Shown piece after piece: positions 44,871-51,788 of a stretch of DNA of 64,000 nucleotides. The translations under genes were made by a program, and so were the position numbers. Every line of letters starts with the position of its first letter. Position 1 is the stretch's first letter. The stretch comes from DT-110 sp030148525 (GTDB lineage: Bacteria > Bacteroidota > Bacteroidia > Chitinophagales > Saprospiraceae). The notes below the pieces were generated by a model. That model did not search any database. It was not told where the DNA came from and saw only the letters and a list, made by a program, of their open reading frames with translations. The stretch lies in assembly GCA_965227445.1 (NCBI GenBank), contig OZ245751.1:310001-374000 (forward strand), in the 5' to 3' direction.

Positions 44871-46154
44871 ATGACGCTTTTAGCTTTCAGTTTTTCGACC
44901 ATATTATTCGCGGTACTCGTTTTTAGCCTGGTTATCCTGGCACTGGCTTTCCTGCTGATTTACGCCCGTAAGCAGCTGGTACCCCAGGGAGACGTGAAGA
45001 TCGTGATCAACGGAGATGATGAGAACCCATTGACCGTTCAACCGGGTTCCACCCTCCTGGGGGCCCTCTCCGATAACAATATTTTTCTGCCATCTGCCTG
45101 TGGAGGCGGTGGTACCTGCGCCATGTGCGAGTGCCACGTCGATAATGGTGGTGGCGATGTACTGCCTACCGAAATGAACCACCTGACCCGTCGCGAAGCG
45201 GCGGAGAATAAGCGATTAGCTTGCCAGGTGAAGGTTCGTGAAGACATGGAAATCCGCATTCCGGAGGAAATCTTTGGCATTAAAAAGTGGGAATGCGAAG
45301 TGGTATCCAACTACAACGTCGCCACGTTTATCAAAGAGTTTGTCGTTAAATTACCCGAAGGTGAAAACCTCGATTTCGAATCAGGTGGCTACGTACAGAT
45401 CGATGTGCCCAAGATCACCGTCGACTTCAAAGACTTCGACATTGAGTCACATCCCCGCATGGAGAAAAAGGACTTTAAGCCCGAATGGGATAAGTTCAAT
45501 ATGTGGGAGCTGTCTATGAAGAACGATGAGGAGCAATTCCGCGCCTACTCTATGGCCAACCACCCCGCCGAGGGAGATATTGTGATGCTGAACATCCGTA
45601 TTGCCACACCTCCCTTCGACCGCAAAGCTGGTGGCTGGATGGATGTGAATCCCGGTGTTTGCTCATCGTATGTATTTGGTCGCAAGCCCGGTGATAAGGT
45701 GACTATTTCTGGCCCTTACGGCGAGTTCTTCATCAAGCCGACCGATAAGGAAATGGTCTACATTGGCGGTGGTGCCGGTATGGCTCCATTGCGCTCACAC
45801 ATTTTCCACCTGTTCCACACCATGAAGACCGATCGCAAAGTATCTTACTGGTATGGCGGTCGTTCCAAGGCAGAACTGTTCTACCTGGAGGACTTCGCGG
45901 ATATCGAGAAGGACTTCCCGAACTTTTCCTTCCACGTAGCCCTGTCCGATCCTTTGGAAAGAGATAATTGGGATGGTCCTACCGGATTCATTCACCAGGT
46001 AGTGTTGGATAAATACCTGAAGGATCACCCCGAGCCGGAAGAATGTGAGTATTACCTCTGCGGACCTCCGCTTATGCTGGCCGCTGTTCAGAAGATGCTG
46101 GATGAGTTGGGTGTGCCCGAGGAGAATATTGCATTCGATGATTTCGGATCTTAG
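44871..46154 (+). CDS. nqrF: Na+-translocating NADH:quinone reductase subunit F
   Basis: 427 residues. N-terminal transmembrane helix (about 5-28), a 2Fe-2S ferredoxin domain with CGGGGTCAMCECHV and the fourth Cys in RLACQV, then an FAD domain (RAYSMANHP) and an NADH-binding domain (VYIGGGAGMAPLRSHIF), ending in DDFGS. It is the electron entry point that oxidises NADH on the cytoplasmic face. 35 bases after nqrE. Its TAG stop codon lies within the first bases of a repeat end (46149-46179) also found at 48339-48369. The operon terminator follows. Confidence 0.96.
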   Translation: MTLLAFSFSTILFAVLVFSLVILALAFLLIYARKQLVPQGDVKIVINGDDENPLTVQPGSTLLGALSDNNIFLPSACGGGGTCAMCECHVDNGGGDVLPTEMNHLTRREAAENKRLACQVKVREDMEIRIPEEIFGIKKWECEVVSNYNVATFIKEFVVKLPEGENLDFESGGYVQIDVPKITVDFKDFDIESHPRMEKKDFKPEWDKFNMWELSMKNDEEQFRAYSMANHPAEGDIVMLNIRIATPPFDRKAGGWMDVNPGVCSSYVFGRKPGDKVTISGPYGEFFIKPTDKEMVYIGGGAGMAPLRSHIFHLFHTMKTDRKVSYWYGGRSKAELFYLEDFADIEKDFPNFSFHVALSDPLERDNWDGPTGFIHQVVLDKYLKDHPEPEECEYYLCGPPLMLAAVQKMLDELGVPEENIAFDDFGS

Positions 46155-46179
46155 AGCGTGTTTGGGATTTATCCTTTGG
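46149..46179 (+). repeat. solo copy of the MITE-like terminal repeat
   Basis: 31 bases identical to 48339-48369, starting TCTTAGAGCGTGTTTGGGAT. It begins at the nqrF stop codon and runs directly into a T-run/GAAA hairpin (46178-46191) and the terminator. No matching right end was found here, so it is a truncated or solo end. Confidence 0.75.
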
Positions 46180-46194
46180 CTTTCGCCAAAACAT

Positions 46195-46229
46195 AAAGGG
46201 CTGGATGGCATTTGCCATCCAGCCCTTTT
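46195..46229 (+). terminator. nqr operon terminator
   Basis: AAAGGGCTGGATGGC-attt-GCCATCCAGCCCTTTT: a perfect 12-base stem with T4. It can also serve the convergent gene at 46243. Confidence 0.93.
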
Positions 46230-46242
46230 ATTTTGAGGCTGT

Positions 46243-48249
46243 TTATTCTTTGGTAAATATCTTTAGCTCCACGCGCCGGTTTTGTGAATTGGGGCGATCG
46301 TCCCGAATCTCTCCGTACCCTCTCATCGAAATCCGGCTTACCGGTATGCCCCGTTCCATCAGGAACAGGGCGATTTTCTTGGCTCGCTTTTCGGACAGCT
46401 CCAGGTTGTATTGATCTTCGCCTATATCATCGGCATAGCCATTGATCTCAACCCGGACGATTTCTTTATCCTGGATGCGATCTACGAAATCCTGGAGTTT
46501 GGGTATTTCCTCGTAAGTCACCTTGTCGGAATCGAATTGAAAAAAGATGGTGTGGAAGTATCGCCGGGTGGTTGTAATTCGCTTGGGCGGCACTTCTTCA
46601 CTTTGAGTGGTGTCCGGTGGAGGAGGGGGCAGGTTTTTGGGTACCAGGTTGATATCGACGGGATAAAACTCCTTATTGTTCCATTCCGGTATGTCGAACT
46701 CATTATCGTAGGGTCGGTAAGCTTCGGTTTCATCGATGCCAATGGGCAGGTAACTATTTGCCGGCAGGCACAGGAAAAAACGCCCGTCCGGTTCCGTGCG
46801 CAGGGACTCCCGCCCGGCGAATTGAACGCGAACTTCAAGCCCTTTCCCGGTCAGCGAATCGCGGACGTAGCCCTCTACGAAGGTCATGGGGTCACTGGTC
46901 AGGGCCTCGGAAAGTTCTACTACGTAGATATCCATACCCCCAAAACCCCCCGGACGATCGGAGGCAAAATAACCGGTTCGTCCATCGGCACTTAGAAAGA
47001 AGCCGAGTTCCCGGTAGGCGGTGTTTACCTTAGGGCCCAGGTTAACGGGATCAGTCCATATTCCGTTGGAGGTTTGGCGACTCATGAAAATATCCTGATC
47101 GCCCCGTCCCAGATGCCCGATGGAACAAAAATAGAGGGCGTTTCCATCGTTGGTGATAAAGGGCGATTCTTCGTCTTTTTCGGTATTGATGGGCGCTCCC
47201 ATATTGATGGGTTCACTCCAATAGCCATTTTCGTTTAGCCGGCTGTACCATATATCGGTACCACCCAGACCACCGGGACGGTTACTGGCGAAGTACAGTG
47301 TTCGGCCGTCGCAGGAAATAGAAGCCTGGGATTCCCATTTATCGGAATTGGATGCCCCTTCCAGTGGGGCTACCCGTTCCACGACATCTTTGCGGACGGT
47401 GGCTTCCCATATATCGCAGGGCCCGAGCACTTCCTCCCGGTTACAAGCCGTAAAGAACATTTTGCGGCCGTCGCGGACCATGGTGCTCATTCCCTCGTTG
47501 ACATCGGTATTGAATGGCTCGCCCACAGCCCGTGTATTGCGCCAACGATCGTTCTCGAAGTTACTCACGTAAAGGTTTTCATCCGAGCGGAATCCACGCC
47601 GCTTGGTGAAAAAAAGCATGCGCTGGTCGTTGCTCAGAAACGGGAAATACTCGTCGAAACGCGAATTGATAGCGTTGCCGAGGTTGTATACCTGCACATT
47701 GGTTTGAAAGGTACTGCTGTCCTGACTGACCTGGCAAGCTTCAATGGCAGCGGGTAGCCTTGCCAACAGGTCTTGTTCCAGCTCCTGCTCCTTTTCGCCA
47801 TTAACGGTAAACTCCACGGTGGATACTTCCTGCAGTTGATCGAATTTATCGAAATAAAAAATAGCAGTGTTGTAATCCCCGATACGGTAATAAGCCTCTG
47901 CTATTTGGTAGTACAATACACGGGAAAACCGGGGGTCTTTCTCGATGATTTCCAGGTACTGGCTCAGGGCCAGTTTGTACCGGTTCTCCAGGGCATGTAC
48001 CAGTCCGATCCCCCGTTGGGCTGCGCGCAGGTCGGGCTTGATCTTTAAAGCACGCTCAAAGGACCTTATAGCTTTATTGTATTTTTTCTGGAGGAGTGCC
48101 TTTTCTCCGGCCCGATAGTGTTCGATGGCCAGACTCATATCTTCCTGGGCACAGGCAATGGTCGGGCTTAGGCAAACCATCCAGGCGGCGAGAAAAACGG
48201 AGACGAGAAATGCATTCGTAAAACGGGGTATTGGTAGACTTCTCGGCAT
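46243..48249 (-). CDS. TPR/PD40/OmpA-family outer-membrane-associated protein
   Basis: 668 residues. Signal peptide (LVSVFLAAWMVCLSPTIACA), TPR repeats (about 36-170), five or so PD40/WD40-like propeller repeats (about 195-440, with ASNRPGGLGGTDIWYSRL and ASDRPGGFGGMDIYVVEL), a carboxypeptidase-regulatory-like domain, a Pro-rich linker (NLPPPPPDTTQ) and a C-terminal OmpA domain (VEINGYADDIGEDQYNLELS, ISMRGYGE). The domain order is that of the 33766 gene without DUF1573. It probably links surface or T9SS complexes to peptidoglycan. It stands alone, with no PorP-like gene beside it. Confidence 0.88.
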   Translation of the reverse strand: MPRSLPIPRFTNAFLVSVFLAAWMVCLSPTIACAQEDMSLAIEHYRAGEKALLQKKYNKAIRSFERALKIKPDLRAAQRGIGLVHALENRYKLALSQYLEIIEKDPRFSRVLYYQIAEAYYRIGDYNTAIFYFDKFDQLQEVSTVEFTVNGEKEQELEQDLLARLPAAIEACQVSQDSSTFQTNVQVYNLGNAINSRFDEYFPFLSNDQRMLFFTKRRGFRSDENLYVSNFENDRWRNTRAVGEPFNTDVNEGMSTMVRDGRKMFFTACNREEVLGPCDIWEATVRKDVVERVAPLEGASNSDKWESQASISCDGRTLYFASNRPGGLGGTDIWYSRLNENGYWSEPINMGAPINTEKDEESPFITNDGNALYFCSIGHLGRGDQDIFMSRQTSNGIWTDPVNLGPKVNTAYRELGFFLSADGRTGYFASDRPGGFGGMDIYVVELSEALTSDPMTFVEGYVRDSLTGKGLEVRVQFAGRESLRTEPDGRFFLCLPANSYLPIGIDETEAYRPYDNEFDIPEWNNKEFYPVDINLVPKNLPPPPPDTTQSEEVPPKRITTTRRYFHTIFFQFDSDKVTYEEIPKLQDFVDRIQDKEIVRVEINGYADDIGEDQYNLELSEKRAKKIALFLMERGIPVSRISMRGYGEIRDDRPNSQNRRVELKIFTKE

Positions 48250-48340
48250 AGGCTGTTAAGTTTCTTGCGTTAGCTTTTGGGAGCTCTTACAAAATAACAT
48301 TTCCGGTCGGCCTAAAAAAGGTCTTGATATCCATATTGTC

Positions 48341-48608
48341 TTAGAGCGTGTTTGGGATTTATCCTTTGGACTGCAAATGTCTATTATACCGACAACGAAG
48401 TGGTTTGGGAATCCAAACCACTTCGAGTCGAGTATATACTCGCGTGAAAAGGTTGGGCAAAGCCCAATCCTTTTCGGAAGCGGTATATTTGAACCTCACT
48501 GCAGCCTTTTTTCGCCCCGTAGCCATGCTACGAAGCTCAAAAAAGGCTTTGTGAGAACCAAATTCTAGACATTTTCGCCATCAAAAACAAATCCCAAACA
48601 CGCTCTTA
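48341..48608. mobile_element. MITE-like element with long terminal inverted repeats
   Basis: 268 bases. The left end TTAGAGCGTGTTTGGGATTT is mirrored at the right end by AAATCCCAAACACGCTCTTA. Further in, AAATGTCTA/TAGACATTT is repeated at equal distance, so the imperfect inverted repeats extend about 41 bases. Both ends abut TTA, which would fit a 3-base target duplication. The interior holds a TATACC element (48385-48487) and another hairpin (AGCCTTTTTT ... CGTAGCcatGCTACG ... AAAAAAGGCT, about 48505-48551). No transposase gene is present. It fills most of a 419-base gap. Confidence 0.75.
48385..48487. repeat. long-form TATACC/GGTATA element, complete
   Basis: 103 bases, two hairpins back to back. 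First: TATACCGACAACGAAG with a perfect GAAGTGGTTTGG-gaat-CCAAACCACTTC stem. Second: AAAAGGTTGGGC-aaa-GCCCAATCCTTTT ending CGGAAGCGGTATA. The hairpins join at the palindrome GAGTATATACTC. The best preserved copy, nested in the MITE-like element. Confidence 0.85.
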
Positions 48609-48668
48609 TACGGGTGAGGTTGGGCCCCTTATTCATTTAGCAAACAGATCGGCCCCGACCTCAGGTTC

Positions 48669-49172
48669 TTATAAAACCGTCTCTCCGGGCGTACTTCGCC
48701 ACCGGAAAGAGCGATTATCCAGAGCGCGATGAATGGCCAGAATACCGTCCAAATGATCGTATTCGTGCTGTATAAGCTCGGAAAGGTCCCCATTCAGGTT
48801 CAAGGTATGATCTTGCCAATCCAGGTCCTTGAACTGCAACTGACAGGACCGGTGACGCTCCAGGCGTACCAATAGATTGGGAAAACTCATACAATCGTCC
48901 CACAGCCTTATTTTATCTTCACTCAGGTGGGTAAGCTGTGGATTGATAATCGCAACCGGTTGATCGATGTTCAACACGATCAGTCGTTTACTGACTCCTA
49001 CCTGGGGGGCTGCAATGGCTCGTCCCGCGCCGTATTTTTGCCGAAAGGCAAGGATGAGGGATGCCATATCAGTCACGAGTGAACGAAGGGAGGCAATGTC
49101 CTTCCGCTCGATGGGGGTACACACCTCATAGAGGCGTGGATCGCCCAGCAAAAGGATATCCGAAAGATCCAT
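48669..49172 (-). CDS. peptide deformylase-like protein with altered motif II
   Basis: 167 residues. Motif I GRAIAAPQVG (50-59), motif II WDDCMSFP with the metal-ligand Cys94, and motif III QHEYDHLDG with metal ligands H136/H140 and catalytic E137 are all visible. In true deformylases motif II is EGCLS; here it is DDCMS, so the Gly before the cysteine is Asp. Such paralogues may deformylate poorly or act on other substrates. The protein is otherwise of normal length. Another, canonical def is expected elsewhere in the genome. Confidence 0.85.
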   Translation of the reverse strand: MDLSDILLLGDPRLYEVCTPIERKDIASLRSLVTDMASLILAFRQKYGAGRAIAAPQVGVSKRLIVLNIDQPVAIINPQLTHLSEDKIRLWDDCMSFPNLLVRLERHRSCQLQFKDLDWQDHTLNLNGDLSELIQHEYDHLDGILAIHRALDNRSFRWRSTPGETVL

Positions 49173-49208
49173 ACGTATAGATTGGTCTCGAAACCGGGGG
49201 CGTTGAAA

Positions 49209-49655
49209 TTATTCCTCTACTTTACCAGTAGCAGAACGCATCATTACGACCACATCCTTTCGCTTGCCGTTAGTGATAACGGGAACCGGTTGCATTTCCT
49301 CGAAAATGTACATGCCGGCAAAAATGATGTCGCCTTCCAGTGCAAAGTTTCCATTCTCATCCAATTGATCGGGTTCGTAGGGAATGGCAAAATCCAGCGG
49401 TATCTGATTACCCTCCGTCAGGAAGTCGATAGCGGAAATGACCTTTGCGTCACCCGTTTGATTCAGATCGACCAAACGCATCCGGACCTCCGCATCGGGG
49501 GGCAGGGATTTGCGTTCCCGATACGAAATAACGCCGCTAATAGTGGTCTGATCCTTCCGGATACCATTGTTGGTGCCGGCATCACCACCTTTTGGCTGAC
49601 AACCGAAAAGCAAAGCGAAGAATAGGGTACTTACCCAAATGTGCATTCGACTCAT
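49209..49655 (-). CDS. YbaY-family lipoprotein
   Basis: 148 residues. Lipobox LLFGC (Cys19), then a single beta-sandwich matching YbaY (ISGVISYRERKSLPPDAEVR, IPLDFAIPYEPDQLDENGNF). Members are small outer-membrane lipoproteins of unknown function, structurally related to secretion pilotins and sometimes fused to glycan-related proteins. On the same strand as the deformylase-like gene, 36 bases upstream of it; co-transcription is possible. Confidence 0.85.
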   Translation of the reverse strand: MSRMHIWVSTLFFALLFGCQPKGGDAGTNNGIRKDQTTISGVISYRERKSLPPDAEVRMRLVDLNQTGDAKVISAIDFLTEGNQIPLDFAIPYEPDQLDENGNFALEGDIIFAGMYIFEEMQPVPVITNGKRKDVVVMMRSATGKVEE

Positions 49656-49698
49656 GGATAAACGTATTTTTGACTGCGAAGATAAGGGGATTCTTCGA

Positions 49699-50820
49699 TC
49701 AACTCATCACTTTTTTCAGCGCACTGTTGAAGGTATCTACTTCCTCCAAACTTCCCGTACTAATCCGGCACCAGTCGAGGTAGGGCGGGAACGGGCGTCC
49801 TACCTGTACACCGGCCTGTAGCATTTTATCACCAAAATCAGCAATTGACTGGCCGGTCTTGAAGAAGATGAAATTCGTTTGTGAGGGTACGTATTCCATG
49901 CCCAGACCATCGAGGGTGCCGTATATACGCTTTTTGGCTTCCCGGTTTTTGGCGAGGCTGAAGTCGTAAAACTCCTGGTCACGGAGGGCTTCACGGGCGG
50001 CGAACAGGGCAGGTGTATTGGTGAATGCCACAACTTTTTCTTTCAGTCGATTGGCGATATCGGGGCGGGCAACCATGTACCCGATCCGTATCCCGGCCAT
50101 CCCGTAGACCTTGGAGAAGGTGCGGGAGACAATCACGTTGGCATCCTCTTTGACGAGTTCCACCATGGAAGGGTAATCGGGGTCTTCGATATAATCGTAG
50201 TAGGCCTCATCCGAGAATACGACGGTGCGTTGAGCGGTGCTTTCGCAAAAATCCCGAACCTGATCGGCGGGTAGCAAGGTGCCGGTTGGATTGTTGGGGT
50301 TACAGAGGAAAATGAGCCCGGTGCGATTATTAATACGCTGAGACATAGCGTTGAGGTCGATTTCCAGTTTGTCATTCAATGGTACCCGGTGCACGTGGCC
50401 CCCACATTTTTCCGCATAGGTCAACATGGCCTGAAAGGTGGGGTCTCCGGCAACGATCTCCCGGTTGTTGGCACCGTAGATCATCCCACAGAGTTTCAGT
50501 CCCTCCGTAGAGCCTCCCGTTACGACAATATGGTCTTTGGTGACCCCTTCCTTTTTGGCCAGATCATCGACCAGCGCTCGTAAATAGGAGTAAGGGTAGC
50601 GGCAAGCCTGGTCGAAATGATCAATTATTGCCTGCCGTACTTTTGGTGATGGTCCGTACGGGTTTTCATTTGAACTCAGGCGGACGGGCTGGTCCGGGAG
50701 TATTGGGCGAGGAGCATAGGATGTGGCCGGGCGAGCAATAGCAGCCGGGCCACCTACGAGGGCCAGAGCTGAGGCAATACTACCGCGTCGTAACCATTGC
50801 CGGCGATTTAGGGTGTTCAT
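49699..50820 (-). CDS. Tat-exported PLP-dependent aminotransferase (HisC-like)
   Basis: 373 residues. The N-terminus is a twin-arginine signal (NRRQWLRRGSIASALALVGG, cleavage near residue 35). The rest is a class I/II fold-type I aminotransferase similar to histidinol-phosphate aminotransferase: substrate loop RLSSNENPYGPSPKV, IFLCNPNNPTGTLLP, PLP lysine in SRTFSKVYGMAG and the C-terminal arginine in WCRISTG. A Tat signal implies export already folded with PLP, so this is not the biosynthetic HisC. The periplasmic substrate is unknown. It begins the 49209-50820 minus-strand cluster. Confidence 0.88.
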   Translation of the reverse strand: MNTLNRRQWLRRGSIASALALVGGPAAIARPATSYAPRPILPDQPVRLSSNENPYGPSPKVRQAIIDHFDQACRYPYSYLRALVDDLAKKEGVTKDHIVVTGGSTEGLKLCGMIYGANNREIVAGDPTFQAMLTYAEKCGGHVHRVPLNDKLEIDLNAMSQRINNRTGLIFLCNPNNPTGTLLPADQVRDFCESTAQRTVVFSDEAYYDYIEDPDYPSMVELVKEDANVIVSRTFSKVYGMAGIRIGYMVARPDIANRLKEKVVAFTNTPALFAAREALRDQEFYDFSLAKNREAKKRIYGTLDGLGMEYVPSQTNFIFFKTGQSIADFGDKMLQAGVQVGRPFPPYLDWCRISTGSLEEVDTFNSALKKVMS

Positions 50821-50897
50821 ACGCTTTTCTTTTTAAGGTACGAAAAACGTAGGAACACACGCTGGTTATCGTTGAATGGTAACGAATAAGCACACCC

Positions 50898-51190
50898 TTA
50901 TTGGTCAGCATGTGCAGATAGATAGGTTCCCGGCAGGAGGTTGCTCATATCAATTGGGAAATCCCGATCTATTCGGCTAATCAGTCTCCCATCCGTTGAG
51001 AACAGGTCGATGGGACCCCGGCGGATTAGCGATGCCGCCAGTGGTAAACGCGGTCTGGACCTTTCTGTTCTTCGGAGATCAGTAAGCCATTGCTGGCGGC
51101 CCGGTACAATTGCGGGGTAGTGATCAGGATATCGACGGAGTCTGCCTTGTCGTTCAGACTTTGCTTGCAGGGCCACCAATCGCGGGCACC
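50898..51190 (-). pseudogene. remnant of a T9SS-exported M1-family metallopeptidase
   Basis: Two fragments in different frames. The frame 51190-51026 reads GARDWWPCKQSLNDKADSVD and on to YRAASNGLL and DRVYHWRHR before a stop, matching the N-terminal domain of M1 aminopeptidases around the conserved WWPCK segment. The frame ending at 50898 reads GPIDLFSTDGRLISRID through NLLPGTYLSAHADQ, the end of a T9SS sorting domain. The catalytic domain (HExxH) is missing, so an internal deletion has joined the two ends, and the upstream frame is closed by TAG at 51193. The 93-codon frame through the region is an artefact. Confidence 0.7.
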
Positions 51191-51388
51191 CTAGGGCTCC
51201 GACAGGGGCCAGATGTTAGGGGTTCGTCATTTTGGAAACGATTACCTTGCAAAAAAGGTGCGCCGCCTATTCAATAAAATTCATGGGTCTGAATTGCTGC
51301 ATATTTTTAGATTATTTTTTCAATTAATAGTATTGTTGTAGACTATTTCACTGCATTTTTCGCGTTTGTGTTGATTGTTTTTACTGGT

Positions 51389-51414
51389 CTCCTCACTTAA
51401 GTGACCTCCTCACT
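51389..51414. promoter_or_regulatory. palindrome flanked by direct repeats before the B12 riboswitch
   Basis: CTCCTCACT occurs twice (51389-51397 and 51406-51414), and TCACTTAAGTGA between them is a perfect 12-base palindrome. It lies just upstream of a TATCTTG sequence (51427-51433) that may be the -7 element of the B12 operon. Possible operator. Confidence 0.4.
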
Positions 51415-51439
51415 ATTTTTCTTTCGTATCTTGCGGCCA

Positions 51440-51618
51440 GATCGAGGTGCTGATCCTTCCACTGCCGGAAAGGATCGCTGAAAAGGGAATCCCGTGAAAA
51501 TCGGGAACTGTACCCGCAGCTGTAAGCTCCAACTTGTTCGGGATCTTCATGCCACTGTCCTTGTCTGGGATGGGAAGGCTCCCCCGGATGGAGTAAGTCA
51601 GAAGACCTGCCCTGATCG
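51440..51618 (+). promoter_or_regulatory. cobalamin (B12) riboswitch
   Basis: All conserved blocks of the B12 element are present in order: AAGGGAATCCCGTGAAAATC, ACTGTACCCGCAGCTGTAAG, TGCCACTG, GGGAAGGC and the 3' block GTAAGTCAGAAGACCTGCC. The outer stem pairs GAGGT near 51444 with ACCT near 51605. It controls the B12 uptake genes downstream, expected to be off when adenosylcobalamin is plentiful. About 170 bases separate it from the btuB start; no clear intrinsic terminator was seen, so translational control is possible. Confidence 0.95.
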
Positions 51619-51788
51619 GAATTTCACAATCGCTTTCGGGCTAAAAGCGAGGTGTGCGATAATCGTCAGCGCGGTTTTCACAGTTAAGCTTTTGCTTTTC
51701 TTTAGCGACGGCCTTCCAGCAGAGGTCTCCTGGGTTTTACTGCCTGCCTGTCCACTCCTGTCTTTTAGCCGGATTATTGCATCCGCTT

